A stretch of DNA of 64,000 bases from Rhynchosporium graminicola. Taxonomy: Eukaryota; Ascomycota; Leotiomycetes; Helotiales; Ploettnerulaceae. Both the position numbers and the translations under genes were made by a program. Position 1 is the first letter of the stretch, and every line of letters starts with the position of its first letter. Shown piece after piece: positions 20,617 through 32,325 of this stretch. The notes below the pieces were generated by a model. It saw only the letters and a program-made list of their open reading frames with translations. It made no database searches and was not told the origin of the DNA. The DNA lies in contig FJUW01000002.1 of the NCBI GenBank assembly GCA_900074885.1, positions 434,001-498,000 of the forward strand, read 5' to 3'.

Positions 20617-23025
20617 TCAATGATAGCCATTGGTGACGCCCGTCAAATTCAGCAGCTCTTCCTTCCTCTCTCTGTACAAATCCTGAGCCTCCCTCTCCCT
20701 CGTAGCCACGAACCCAACCTCAGCACGCAACGCTTCCAGACGCCGCGAGATAGCAGCCTCCTCGGAGATTTGCAGGGTACGGAAGGAATCAAGGGATTGG
20801 TCGGCTTTCTCGAGAGCCGAAGATGCCTCGCCGATCTTCTGGCGGAGTGTATTGGCACGTTTCTGGTAGCCGCCGAGGTGGAGGGCGAGTTTCTTTTGGA
20901 GCTTATTGCCTTTTTCAGCGGTAGCTGCTAATGTTTCCTGGACAGTCTGAGAAATTATTAGCAGCTGCAAATAGTATACGAATAAAGGTGTACTCACATC
21001 GAATGTCTGTACAAGGATCTGATGCTCGTCGACCTCGTCTTCATACCCACTGATACCAGGCAGTAGGGAATGGGTCTTGGCCTCTCTCCACGCCTTCTGG
21101 AACTCTTCTGATCCAGAATTTGCGACCGATTCCGGCACTTCTCGTGTGATCAGCAGTCTGGCTATGGCGAGATCGTCATCTTCGATTACAGCTAGGGGCC
21201 CCGGAGTTCCCCTAACTTTTGTACCTGAGACTGGATACTTGATAGCGTCATTGGCTTCAAGTAAAGCTGCCTCTCTGGCAATTGTCGCCAGAATTGGATG
21301 AGACACTTGCGAAGCATTCAATAGAAGGCCACTAATATCGACAGCAGTACTGCGAGGAAGACCTTTTTGTATGACTTGGGTGCGCCTCTTGAACTCGATA
21401 GCTTCTTGAGCCTCTCGGATCTGTCGATTTCTCTCGTCTCTTATCGCTGCATCTTCTTCAGAGAGCTCTTCAGTACCCATGAGTTCTTGTTGCTCCTCAG
21501 GTAGTTCCAGCTCCCACTCAACATCCTTTGGCTTTGGTAAAGATGCGAGGCCTTGCTTCAGCTTATGCTTGATCGACATTTCCCGTAGTTTTAAATCTCT
21601 TGGCGTGCCACCAACAAGTTGCATCACTCCGTTCGCGTTGAGAGCAAAGCTATCACGAGGAGTACGCATCGGTGTCTGGCCAGGAATTGCCGGTGGTTGC
21701 ATCGGCGTCTGACCAATACCGTTGGAGCCCTGTCTAAAAGGCGTTGCCATCGGATTTGGCGTTTCTATCTGCTGTCTTCGAGGTGTGACTCCATCAAATC
21801 CAGTGCTACCAGCGCCCTCATGCAGGGGAGTGTTCTCGCCACCTAGCAGTGACGATTGCGTCTCGGTAAGAGCCCTGATGTTCTTGATTTCATTCGCAAT
21901 GTGATCCTCTTGAGCAGGCGCTCTTGGTGTTCGGATAGGCGCCCCGCTGTTTACCGTCGAATATGTGTTGACTAGTCCCCGTGTCGCATCGTTTTCGCTA
22001 GATCTTGCAATCATATTGGCCCTCTCCCCAATCATACCCATCTTCACAATCTCTTCCAACTCTCCCTCTCCAACTTGTGGTGCTGGCAAGACCAGGGATC
22101 TCCTCTTGCTGCTCTGTTCTGCCTCTCGGATCTTCTGCTGTTGGCCTGCTTTCATAGCTGCTTGGTATGACGCCGAAGGGGCTTCGTTCTCTCCCTTCCT
22201 ACGCTTTCGGTCCGGGTCTTCATCCTGGTCACCCTTTCGCTTATTCGCAAGCTGTTGCTTCCTCGGATCAAAGGCCTCTCTTTCCTTCTCATTCAGCATC
22301 TGCTCATCTCCAGTCTCGTAAAATCCAGGCGCAGGAGCCTTCTCGAACGGAATGTCGGCATTATAGTCCATGACTCCCTTCTTGCGATTCACTATCTTAA
22401 TATTGATACCTGCATTTTTCAATTCCCTGCGCTTCTGCAAGACAGCCAGCCGCCTGGATTCCTCCAATTGCCTCTCCCTAGCTTTCCGCTTTGCCTTCTT
22501 TCCTTGGGTGTTCGCCAAACGTGCTCGCGCCTCGCTTAACATCTCCTTTTCATCTTCGTCAAGGTCGATCGTATCTGGCCTCGCAGGTTTCGATTCTGGA
22601 TCCGGATCCACCTCTCCAGGTCTCAACCTCCTAACATCATCCGCAGACGGCGCTTTGGTCTCTCCTCCGTCCGGACCACCGAGTCCCAACTCTCCAGCTT
22701 CCTTCTGCTCAGCTTCGTCCAGGAGTCGCTGATAGCGTTCCAAACACTGTGTTGCCGTTCTGCCAACGAGCGGAGCGATCGTGCGCCATTGCGTCGGCAT
22801 CAGTTTTGCGAGATGCAACAGCTTCTCATCTTCCTCCTTACTCCATTCGATCTTCCGGATGCCAGGGTCCAGCCACTCGCTCCACCTTGCTTTGCATTGC
22901 TTGGGTGTCTTTCGCGCGAGGAGCGATGAAACTCGCGCCCATTGATTTAATCCATACTTGCTGACACTGGCTTTCAAGATTTCGTCTTCGATATTCGTCC
23001 AGACTCCTCCTTTGACGACGGGCAT
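20617..23025 (-). CDS. CEF1: Pre-mRNA splicing factor CEF1/CDC5 (Myb-like)
   Basis: Encodes 785 aa, the nuclear core protein of the NineTeen/Prp19 complex needed for spliceosome activation. Two tandem Myb repeats open the protein: [20 protein letters not shown] to WSEWLDPG (about residues 6-57) and [22 protein letters not shown] to ERYQRLLD (about 58-107). The diagnostic linker [20 protein letters not shown] and the [20 protein letters not shown] block follow, then the long regulatory region and a C-terminal coiled coil. A 51-bp intron (20947-20997, GTGAGT..CAG) happens to be in frame and open, so it could be mistaken for coding sequence. I chose the ATG at 23025 because the family begins MPVVKGGVW; the frame runs on upstream but without conserved content. 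Confidence 0.95.
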   Translation of the reverse strand: MPVVKGGVWTNIEDEILKASVSKYGLNQWARVSSLLARKTPKQCKARWSEWLDPGIRKIEWSKEEDEKLLHLAKLMPTQWRTIAPLVGRTATQCLERYQRLLDEAEQKEAGELGLGGPDGGETKAPSADDVRRLRPGEVDPDPESKPARPDTIDLDEDEKEMLSEARARLANTQGKKAKRKARERQLEESRRLAVLQKRRELKNAGINIKIVNRKKGVMDYNADIPFEKAPAPGFYETGDEQMLNEKEREAFDPRKQQLANKRKGDQDEDPDRKRRKGENEAPSASYQAAMKAGQQQKIREAEQSSKRRSLVLPAPQVGEGELEEIVKMGMIGERANMIARSSENDATRGLVNTYSTVNSGAPIRTPRAPAQEDHIANEIKNIRALTETQSSLLGGENTPLHEGAGSTGFDGVTPRRQQIETPNPMATPFRQGSNGIGQTPMQPPAIPGQTPMRTPRDSFALNANGVMQLVGGTPRDLKLREMSIKHKLKQGLASLPKPKDVEWELELPEEQQELMGTEELSEEDAAIRDERNRQIREAQEAIEFKRRTQVIQKGLPRSTAVDISGLLLNASQVSHPILATIAREAALLEANDAIKYPVSGTKVRGTPGPLAVIEDDDLAIARLLITREVPESVANSGSEEFQKAWREAKTHSLLPGISGYEDEVDEHQILVQTFDVSTPLFVYYLQLLIISQTVQETLAATAEKGNKLQKKLALHLGGYQKRANTLRQKIGEASSALEKADQSLDSFRTLQISEEAAISRRLEALRAEVGFVATREREAQDLYRERKEELLNLTGVTNGYH

Positions 23026-25117
23026 TTTTGCGACGGGTTGGTTGTTGTGTTGAGGGTTATCAGACTTTGAGGTATCATCAAAATGCATTGAGGTTCCTAG
23101 CAGCTGATTTCCTAGCGCGATTATGCACTTCACGTGAAAGCGGGCCGAAGCTCTCCCGAAGCTTGGCGTTGAACACCAAATCAAACCTAGCGAAGAAGTT
23201 GGAACGCAACAATATGTGAGTTCTTTTTGAAGTCGTGGAATTATGAAGATGTTTGGGGCATTTCTTCCGGTAGATCATAAGTCAGAGAGACTTTCCATGA
23301 TAACACCCGATCGACTTTACTCATGTCATAAGAGCGGTGTTACGTCTATAGGATTCAGCTAAGAGTCAAAGTCACAAACATCACGGGACTGACTTTGCTA
23401 AACTAAGAGGTCAAAGCTACGAGCGAGAACATCGTATAGCTTTACCGTCTTCATCAGATTAAAGTCATGAGAAAGCTTAAATAGCTTCACAAGTTCACTA
23501 AAATAAAGTCAGGAAATACTACACAACATTGGTTTTCTCACAGGTCGAAGTCGTGAAAAGTTCACACGACATCACTATAGGTACAAGAAAAGTCACCAAG
23601 CTAGAATGAAAATTTACCGGAATATATCAGCGTAGTATCCATGATTCTTCAAGAGTATTCGCATGGCAATTGCACAACGTCGAAGCTGCCCCCGGGGGGC
23701 CTGTGTCAAAATTCGTGGAAAGCGGAATAGCCGTTCTTGTCTTGCTTTACTGCATACTTTCATAAACCCACCCTACGATATTCTCCATCGAATTTTGTAT
23801 GTAAGGAACAACTTTGGTAAGACCCTTGGGTACGTGCCTTACGATCATCCTGGGATATCAAATGTATCCTCTTCTAGATTTCCTTTTTGTCCAGCTTTGT
23901 AACTGTTCCCCGTAACTCGAAATTCAGTACTTCCGAAATTCCTTGACATATATTAGGTAACATTCTTATGGTTTCGAGAACCATTCAGGGTGTATCTTCA
24001 GGAGTTCTCATTTAAAATACAATTGACTTTGGTACGATTTGATTTGGAACGCAGTTATATGTACTGTCAACTTCAGTAATGCAAATCTAGTCCAGCCGGA
24101 TTTCCGTCCCGCTTATCGATCGGGACGTACCAAACCTTGGGATGTTCAAAGCCATGTATTCTTTTCGAATCGTCAGATCTGGAAGACGAGAGAAGTGTAT
24201 CAGAAGTTGAAAGTTAGTTATGATGAGAAGAGAAAACAGTTCTCGGACATGAACTCTTCCTTGGAACCATGTCACTCAAATTGAGTCACTAGAGTCTAGT
24301 AACCGGCTCTAGAGTATTCATGAAATTAGGAATTTATGTATTAGATCTTTCATAGGCTACGTATCGGAGGTGATCTATGGACAGGTCACTGACAATCCTC
24401 CAAAAATACTCGAAACCTAAGTAAGAAACTGTCTGCGTAAAATCACTCGGTTCAATTTCTATCATGACGAGGCTTTCGAGCCAGCTTTGTTTATTTTGCT
24501 GTATTGGCAAGGTCAAAAATCTGATTTACACAACTAGAGGTGCGATAATACATCATAACAGATTTGTCAAAGAATTAGTCTGCGAGGAGATCTCAAGTTA
24601 TAACCCTATTCTGTGAATCAATATCCGATTAAAGAGCTTCATTGAACGGTGAGCACCATTCCTAGGAATCACTAGCCTCCGCAAAGATAGTATCAAGTAG
24701 TAATATCAAGTTCTCTCTTTTAGCACTTCGTTTACAATCTTCGAATGCTCCTTCCCATGCGCGAGTTGAGAATCATACTTGTACCTCAATTGGAGTCTCC
24801 GATTTGTATTCGTTGAAATCATTGGTCGATGGGAGGGAGGCAGAACACCCACCCCCCAAATTGCCCAATGGGAAAAATCCCAGAGTCGGAGGTTAAAGAT
24901 CGTCCCAGCCAATCGCGAACGAAGCGAAGATGCCCATCATGAGAGCACGCGCGGCATGTCAGCTTAACTCTCACAACTCACAATCAGCACACACTATCAC
25001 GACCTCTTCAAATAAGTGTCTGACAATAGCACACGCCACGTCAAAAGACGGCAATATAATAAGTTAAAGTTCTCTCCCTCGTCCATAGACATCAATCAAA
25101 CAACCCCCAGGAGCTTC
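23026..25117. other. 2.1-kb gene-free region
   Basis: Contains the CEF1 promoter and upstream sequence of the SRPBCC gene. Between about 23330 and 23600 short motifs resembling AAAGTC-(A)TGA and GTCACAA recur in both orientations, perhaps an old decayed repeat. No gene or RNA recognised. Confidence 0.35.
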
Positions 25118-25918
25118 ATGCTCATCATCATAACCAGCACCATCCTCCTCCTCCTCCTCACCACCATCTTGATACTCAAAAGCCGCAACAGCAGCAACCA
25201 CAGCGCAATGTCCACACCAGAAAAGGACCACACATCCAAAATCGTGCAACCCGCAATCCCATCACCCACCCACGGTCCCGGCGGTTCCTTCAGCGTCGAA
25301 GCCAAGATCTTCATCCCAGACACCACTCCCGCCGCCGTGCTAGCCGTCATCCGCGACACCAGCACGTGGGAGAGATGGAACCCACACACGCCATTCTTTA
25401 GATTCTCCTCCTCTCCCTCCTCTCCCGGCGCAGATTCGGATCCGGGATCAGATCTCATCCCGCCCGGTAAAGAAGGCTGGTTGAACCTCGGGTCACGCGG
25501 AGCCATGTCCGTATTCATGTCCGGCGACGGGCTGGCGCCCGGAGCCCGCGACAAGAAAACCAGACAGCAAGTCATGGTCGTTACGATTCTCGAGCCGCTG
25601 TCCTCCTCCTCTCCTTCTCCAACATCGCCTGGAGAAGGTCAGAAGAGGAAGGGGCTCCGCATCGCGTGGAAATCGGAGGGGTACCCGCATTGGCAATTGC
25701 ATACCGAGCGCGTGACGGACTTGCTGGAGGTTGACGATGGGGAGGGGAGGATGGGCACGGAGTACGTCTGCTGGGAGAGCTTTGGGGGCTTGATTGCGCC
25801 GGTTGTGAGATTGGCTGTTGGGAGTCAGTTGAGGGAGAGGTTTGGTGAGTATGCGGTGGGGTTGAGGCGGTATTGTATTGCTAGTGAGGAGAAGGATGGT
25901 GGGGTTGTTGGGGAGTAG
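25118..25918 (+). CDS. SRPBCC (polyketide cyclase/START-like) protein with N-terminal membrane anchor
   Basis: Encodes about 266 aa. From the ATG at 25118 the first 20 residues are strongly hydrophobic (LIIITSTILLLLLTTILIL) and would act as a signal anchor; a second in-frame ATG at 25208 would give a soluble form. Beyond a linker, FSVEAKIFIPDTTPAAVLAV and the RDTSTWERWNPHTPFF block are typical of the SRPBCC helix-grip fold, with RIAWKSEGYPHWQLHTERV and a C-terminal amphipathic helix RLAVGSQLRERFGEYAVGLR closing the hydrophobic cavity. Such proteins bind lipids or other hydrophobic ligands; the ligand here is unknown. The open frame reaches 25016 but begins there with GTG, so I did not use it. 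Codon third positions change from C-rich to G-rich along the gene. Confidence 0.8.
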   Translation: MLIIITSTILLLLLTTILILKSRNSSNHSAMSTPEKDHTSKIVQPAIPSPTHGPGGSFSVEAKIFIPDTTPAAVLAVIRDTSTWERWNPHTPFFRFSSSPSSPGADSDPGSDLIPPGKEGWLNLGSRGAMSVFMSGDGLAPGARDKKTRQQVMVVTILEPLSSSSPSPTSPGEGQKRKGLRIAWKSEGYPHWQLHTERVTDLLEVDDGEGRMGTEYVCWESFGGLIAPVVRLAVGSQLRERFGEYAVGLRRYCIASEEKDGGVVGE

Positions 25919-26665
25919 GAAGGCAAGATTTCCGTGGATAAGTAGATCGGAAATGTTTGTCTTGGGTGTGTCTTGAGTGAAGGTCGTGGGCTGAACTTCA
26001 ATTTCGGATTGCTGCCAAGTTAGACGGCTTTCGAGAGACTTGAACTTTGATTTCCTGGTGAAGTTCTCGGACACTCAAGTAACATTCACTGCACGGATAG
26101 GGAGTCGAGAAGCACGATGCACAATTATGTCATTGCAATTCTTATTCTGGTCGCGCTTTTAAGCCACCTAAAAACTTCAAATGCTGGGAAAACGACCGAA
26201 ATAGAGCCCCAAACCATGATATGACCATGACCAGATCAACCAATCCATGGTACATATAGCCAAAATAGATAGAGAAGCGAAACGCGAAGATGGAAGCCAA
26301 AAAGCCATGCCAGCAGCAAAGGCCAGCAGCAAAACACCCAAATGACCCCCAAAAGAAGCTTTGTACACTAACAAGGCACTAACTCCATATTTTTTGGTCA
26401 TCCTCGCTGGAAACTCATCCCAGAACTCCATCGACCGAATCGAAAATAAGTAAGATATTAAAATCGTGATTCTTGCTTCCCGTTCCACTTCGTGTGCATT
26501 CATTCCCGTCGTATCGTTCAATCATCTTCCATCATTCGCAAATTAGAACTCGGATCAAGGAATCACGTCCAAAACCCGTTGTTGACGAGAGACCAAATGC
26601 CCCTTAGAAATGCTGAACGCCATAAAAGCCGATAGTAAACCCGAGACGTGCTCACGGGTTGTTGA
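25919..26665. other. Intergenic, convergent 3' ends
   Basis: Lies between the SRPBCC gene and the 3' end of xlnR. A minus-strand frame at 26177-26521 is hydrophobic but resembles nothing and sits where the xlnR 3' untranslated region is expected. No other feature seen. Confidence 0.4.
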
Positions 26666-29600
26666 TTAAAGAGCCAGGCCGGTCCCGTCGCCTGTCCATC
26701 GATACAGAGCTAGTACTTCTCTGCGCCGTAATTGCTGTTCTCCGAAATCTTCTGGCACACGACCGCGTACTTGTGCAAGCGCTGAGCGCATCACTTTGCG
26801 GAAATTCCTCTGTGAACGAGATGTTAGACGCGTTACGAAGGAGAAGGGAATCAAGCAGAGTTGTGGAATTTTACTAACCTGATATTCTGTGTTCAAAGTC
26901 GCTACACAGGCTTCGTGTGCACGTACTATCGTCTCGCAAGCCTTGACTACACTAGGGGAAGCCTCGACCTGGAGTTTATCGGCAATCAGTAACAGCAAGA
27001 AACTTCCCTGGAGGAGATACACGCCGTAGAAGAACGGCATGAACTCCAACCCCGGGTCGTATTCGAGGATGTTGTTGATGGCTTCGGCGGCACTGACAGC
27101 ATGCCCTGTCGCATTGATGAAACTTTGAGAGGATATCCAGAGGTCGTTGTCATCGAGTAGGGAAATAGGGTCCCATTTTCCCGTTAGCAGGATGTGAAGA
27201 ACGTGCATGACATGTGTGCCGTAGGCAACGACGATGCGTGTCTGAATGTCGGCTTCGGAGACATGGGCGGAGGATGCGGTATGTACTGAGCGGACGGAAG
27301 GAGTACCGGCGTCGTTCTGCTCTGCTGTGTTGGCTGGTTGCGCGTTTGAGATGCCTTCCATGGCCGTCTCGGGGTTTTCTTCCGTGTTGAGATTTCGTTC
27401 TTCGAATTCTTTGAGGCTCTCGCCGTAGCGATCGAGTTGCCGTGCGATTTCGCTGGCGTGATCATCCCATTCTTGGGCAGATCGGAAGCCAACACCGAAT
27501 CGAGGATGGTTTTTGGCGTGGTAGAGATCTACGATCTCTCCGAGGATAGTCATTAGTGGTAAAAAATATCCGAATATACTATGTCCAGTACACTCAAAGT
27601 TAGGTCCAATCCCTCTAATCCGTGGAGCGCCACTCGGGGAGGTAATATGAATGCTAGAAGTACCGGTGTAGAAGTCTCCAGCTTGCCACAACGTGTCGTC
27701 CAGTGGCTGGAGAAGGCCATCGCACTCAATGTCTAACAGGAAGAGTGGCCTGTTATAACAAAGAGCGAGATGGCGATCTACTGTGTAACACAGCCACCAT
27801 ATCCGTCTTCGTTCTTCCCTTTCTTCTTCACTGATGCCTACTGTGGGGAGGTCATCCTCCTCCCCGTCAGCATCAGCCTCATTCTCAGCTGATCGCTGGA
27901 CAGCAACGTGAGGTAGTTCTCGTCCAAGCTTCAGTTCTCTTGCCAGAGACCAAGCTGCGTTCCACCATCTGAGACTAGCCCCCTTGTACTCGCTTGCTGA
28001 GACAACAGTAGCAAGATGGATGTATGTGACCACATCATCCAGGGTTCCAGCTGCTCCAAATGCGCCGCCAGTATCTTCAGGATCGACCGACCCAGGCATG
28101 GAAACGCCCAAGCCTCCCAAGGCAACACCATTGATGACAGTGTTTGAGAAGTTAGGTGAAGATTCGCCACTGGACGGACCGTGGATGAGGGGCTTGAGGA
28201 GACCGACAGTGAGCTCCAAGAGTCTCTGGCAGATACGCCCGCGTGACGAAGGAGGTGCTGTAAGAAAGGCTGCGTCACTCGTCTGGGCCACAACCCATAG
28301 CATGCTGGCTAGCAAAGCTGGAGTGCATTGTCTCGGCTTGGTCGGGTGCAGGATAGAGTGTTTACGAAACACGTATCCGAGGACATATGGTGAAGTCGGA
28401 TGCATCAACGCCGACGAGGAGCTTGCAAAGTACAAGTCCAATAGGTCACAGGCCAGGGATAAAGGGATGATGTTGCCAAGGTGAGGGATAAGGGGCTGTA
28501 AGACGGGGTAGCGGAGGGTCGTGTTATAGCTGTGGCTCGTCACGTGTTGTTGATATTGGTTCGAGGGAGACGGGATGGACATCCATCCTCCGGGTGAAGC
28601 AGAATCTGAACCCATAGGGTATCCAGGGAGAGGACTGTCGCCTAAACGAAAAGGACCTGGGGTATTTCCCGGATAATGAGGCGGACTTGATGCTTGTATC
28701 GCATAGGGAAGATCGTACCCGGGTAAATTTCCCTGTCCGGCAGTGAAGTTCGGATGATTATGGGCACCATTGCCATTGCCATTGCCATTGCCATTGCCAT
28801 TCATCATGTGGGGATTCAGGGCAGGCCGGTAACCATGCATACTTGAATAGCCGTTGATATTCAGGGACGCGGGGCTTTCGATTTGATCGGCTTCCGCGCG
28901 ACTAACCATGTGAGGCTGATGATGTACGTTGGGGAGTTCCGCGAGGCTCTCGAGGCTACCAGCTCGTATCCTTCCCTTCAAGACTGCTTCGCGAGCTGAA
29001 TTTGAAGTCTTGTCTAGTCCTGCGGTGCTGAGACTCAGCGACCTGGACACTTGAGGACGGCGAAATTCGGCACTCTCATTCTGAGCGGAAGTGGTGGAGC
29101 CATTTTCATTGCGCGACTCAGTCGGCGAAGCGCGTCCATCTGACGACTGGCCTCTGGGGGATTTTTGACCGCCAGTCGCTGCGGCGGCGGCGGCTTGTTG
29201 TGCCAAATCCTTGCGCGAGGCCTTGCCTCGCTTCTTTCTCTCCCGAATGTATTCACAACCCAAACCAAATTCTATACACGGTCAGTCAAGGTGCTACTCA
29301 ACGTGTATCAACCACCGGAAAATTTGACCGAGAACTCACCAACGCAGTGGGCGCAAGGACTTTGGCCGTCGCATTTGGTGCGAAGTTGGTTGCATTGGTC
29401 GCAGGCTCTGCTGATCCGCCGGCGAATCGGCCCTGAATTTCCATTGTTCACCGATCTCCCATTTCCTGGCCCAGGAGCATAAGGATGCTGGCGGTGTTTG
29501 TTGTGGTGACTTCTGTGCATTTGGCCGTTTTGATGAGCATCAACTTGTTGTTGCAATTGTTGAAGAGCATATTGGGAGCCGTCAGCCAGCGTATGTAGGC

Positions 29601-29700
29601 CCGAATGCATGTGATTGGAGGTTAAATGGCCGTTGTTGGAGTAGTGACTTGACGGCAAAGCGTTATACGCCGAGAATCTGTGGAGCGGATTCGATAGCAT
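26666..29700 (-). CDS. xlnR: Xylanolytic transcriptional activator XlnR/Xyr1
   Basis: Encodes 965 aa, the Zn2Cys6 activator of xylanase, cellulase and pentose-catabolic genes. Exons are 29340-29700, 26879-29271 and 26666-26809, with introns of 68 and 69 bp. The N-terminus [18 protein letters not shown] matches the Xyr1 start of Sordariomycetes as I remember it. The binuclear zinc cluster uses Cys100, 103, 110, 116, 119 and 126 ([12 protein letters not shown] to [19 protein letters not shown]); the first intron interrupts it after codon 120, as known for this family. The fungal-specific domain includes [20 protein letters not shown], and the C-terminus [20 protein letters not shown] with [10 protein letters not shown] is the orthologue's conserved end. 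The second intron is in frame without a stop. An Asn-Gly repeat (about residues 270-280) lies over an ATTGCC tandem repeat. No stop precedes the ATG for about 100 codons, but no earlier ATG exists. Confidence 0.97.
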
Positions 29701-30100
29701 CTTGAAAGTCTTGCGAAAGCGCACTCCTGGAGCATAGAGATGGCCCGGAAGATTTCGTGCTGTGAATTTGTGTAGGAGTGCAAAGAAGGGTGGAGAAGAG
29801 ATACTTCTGAAAGGAAGGCGGTTCGAGATGGATGTCGGAGGATATATCAAGATTTTCGTGGTTGGTCCGGGGGGGTGGGTGCGTGGGTGGTACCTTGGAG
29901 GCCCTGGATCATCAGCAGGGCCCTCTGTGTGAAGCAATGCGGAGAGAAGAAACAAGAGTCGAATAAGGACGGCGCCACTTGGGGAGAAGGCGGCAATCAA
30001 AGTTAATTATTTGGCGGGGTAGTAGTGTATGGGGGGGGTTGCAGACCATAGTAGGGAAATCCATAATCTGGTAGAGGGAGGGAGGGAGGGGAGGGTAAGG
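29701..30100 (-). promoter_or_regulatory. Probable 5' leader and proximal promoter of xlnR
   Basis: Pyrimidine-rich on the xlnR sense strand, as is usual upstream of fungal start codons. The exact transcript start cannot be seen. The tandem-repeat region begins immediately beyond it. Confidence 0.4.
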
Positions 30101-30605
30101 CAAGGTATGGAAATGCAATGCAATGCAATGGCACGGTCTGATATGATCTGGTAAGTTGAGTATGGTAAGGTATGGGATGGGATGGGATGGGTATAGTATG
30201 ATATGGTTTCTGGTCGGTATGGTCGGTATGGAGGAGGAAGAAACTCGAGGGCATAATCTGAAGGTAAGGTTAGGTTGTTGTGCTGTGTTCGTCCTGGTCC
30301 TGGTCCTGGTCCTGGTCCTGGTCCTGGGCACGACGCATGCTTGAGATGTGAGCCCTGGCCTGACTTTAGAGTACTTGTAGACCAATGTGGAGAGACGCGA
30401 GGGGAAGCTGGGGGTCCCATGAGGGCGAGGACATACCCCCTCCCCTCCCCCTAGGTATGTATTAGTCGAAGAAGTAAGGCCGAAGGAATATGATTGCATT
30501 GAGCAGGGGGAGGGAAAAGGTGGGTGAGCCTGCGGGGGGAAGGGGGGAGGAACCAGCGGTGGATGTGGCCGTAAGATTACATGACATTACATTGGATACT
30601 TGTAT

Positions 30606-30655
30606 GGGATGGGATGGGATGGGATGGGATGGGATGGGATGGGATGGGATGGGAT
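30606..30655. repeat. (GGGAT)10 minisatellite
   Basis: Ten perfect copies of GGGAT in a row, G-rich on the plus strand; the longest perfect pentamer array in the window. Confidence 0.97.
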
Positions 30656-31560
30656 GAAGAGGCGGAGACGGGTTGACAGGTGACCGTTGCCCGTTGACAC
30701 GGGAAGGGAAGGGAAGGGAGAGGAGAGGAGAGGAGGCAAGCAAGTATGAGACATACAACTAAAAGGATCTAGAGAGGGTCTGAGTGAGTAGGTAGGTAGG
30801 TAGGTAGGTAGCTAGCTAGCTAGCTAGCTTTCACGGGGGACACCGAGGAGGGAGATGAGATCTAAGCATAATATGGTAAAGCTTGACATCGACATCGTAA
30901 GGCCAGACAGACACATGACACGGAAGGTCTGTGGGTACGAGATGCGAGGAGAGGAGAGGAGAGGAGAGGAGAGGAGAGGCATGAGACTGATCGTGAGCAT
31001 GAGAAGGAGAAGGAGAAGGAGAATAAGAATGAGAATCAGAATGAGAATGAGGATGAGAATGAGGAAAATGATTACATACAAACCAGAGAGGAAACCAGAG
31101 AAGCAGGAGAAGGCGACGAGCAGATAGATCAAAGCCCTTCCTCCTTTCTATAGTAATCCTCCCTTCCCTCCCTCCCTCCCTCAATCACTCCCTCCCATAC
31201 ATACGGAGTCGGCAAATGTGCAACATCTGTAACTCTCCAACTCCTAGCTGGGTATTGATTGCGCATATACTGACTGACTGACTGACTGACTGACTGAGTG
31301 TACCTGGTATGCCACCTGGTATAAGTTGAGTTGAGTTGAGTGGAGTGGAGTGGAGTGGAGTCGAGTGGAGTCGAGTGGAGTCGAGTGGGATGGAATTGCG
31401 GTGGATAGGCCTCCGAGGAACATCCCGTTGCCGTTGTCGGCCCACCCTTTTTCCGTCCGTGCTAGAGACGGTCGGAAGCACCTATTACCATTCAGGAAGT
31501 GGATCGCTAACACAGCTACTACGTACTTCGTAGCTACTGTACCTACGAGTACAGTCGGCC

Positions 31561-31571
31561 TATAAAAGGGC
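31561..31571 (+). promoter_or_regulatory. Orphan consensus TATA box
   Basis: TATAAAAGGGC directly follows GGCC and reads toward higher coordinates, away from xlnR. No coding gene lies within 5 kb downstream on the plus strand, so it may serve a non-coding transcript or be chance. Confidence 0.3.
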
Positions 31572-32325
31572 CAACTAGATAGACCTTGCTTGACCTTGCT
31601 TGACCTTGCTTGACCTCGCTTGACCTTGACATGGATGCGCGAGCGAGCGTGACCGGCGAGTTCTAATTGAGTTTGGATCGAGCTAAGGAAGGTATTGTAC
31701 TTCCGAACTTGGGGTGGTTTAGGAGTACCATATGCAGTCAGTATACGTGTAGTACGGTAGTACGTTACGGTACGGTACGGTATGTGGGAAGGAAGGATCA
31801 GATCCCGATTTATCAAGAGGACTTGCTTGCTATTTCCTATACTTATACTCCTTTCACCTCTGCTCAAGAATACATCACGCTCATCACGGTCCTCCCATCT
31901 CTGACTGCTTCTACGGCAACGGGCTCTCTCTCTCTCATCTCCTCTCCTCTCCGGCCTTAATCGTCCATCAGTCACTCACTCACTCACTCACTCACCATAT
32001 CCAGACCGCCGCCGCCACCGTCTCTCATCCTCTAACCTCCCTCCGAGCCGAGGAGGCCTGTACTGTACTGTACTGTACGTACGTGCATTCTCGGCAGCCA
32101 ATGATGTGTTCTTTAGCTGGCAACCCTCTTTTGCACGTTGCCGACTCTCAATGCGACCCTACTATTACGACTGCCAGTCCATTCATTGCCTCACCAGCTT
32201 GAAAGAGTCCCTCAAGAAATTGATGTACGGTACCTCATCTCGCCGATTCGAGTCCGTCCCTAGGCAGTAATAATATTTTTCATGTCCTGTCCAGTCCAGT
32301 CCAGTCCAGTCCAGTTAAGTCACGT

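Larger units (their letters stand above)
30100..32325. repeat. Dense cluster of short tandem repeats upstream of xlnR
   Basis: At least twelve different short arrays are packed into 2.2 kb: AATGC near 30110-30130; GTCCTG x6 at 30291-30326; GGGAT x10 at 30606-30655; GGGAA then GAGAG near 30700-30735; GTAG/GTAGC near 30790-30828; GAGAG near 30947-30978; GAGAAG/GAGAAT near 31000-31075; ACTG x7 at 31269-31296; GAGTT/GAGTG near 31325-31390; a 10-bp unit GACCTTGCTT at 31582-31630; CACT near 31973-31994; GTACT near 32060-32085; CCAGT near 32287-32318. Pentamer units dominate. Open frames in this zone are artefacts of the repeats. Confidence 0.9.

Noticed and set aside
23026..23184. 53-residue N-terminal extension of CEF1
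   Set aside because: The family starts at MPVVKGGVW; the upstream residues are not conserved in type and the frame there does not add a domain.
26177..26521. 114-aa hydrophobic frame on the minus strand downstream of xlnR
   Set aside because: Sits where the xlnR 3' untranslated region is expected, has no family resemblance, and its hydrophobicity can come from base composition alone.
29912..31184. Several long frames on both strands upstream of xlnR
   Set aside because: They are translations of simple repeats (PHPIPSHPIP, LILILIL and PGPGPG runs) and carry no independent coding signal.
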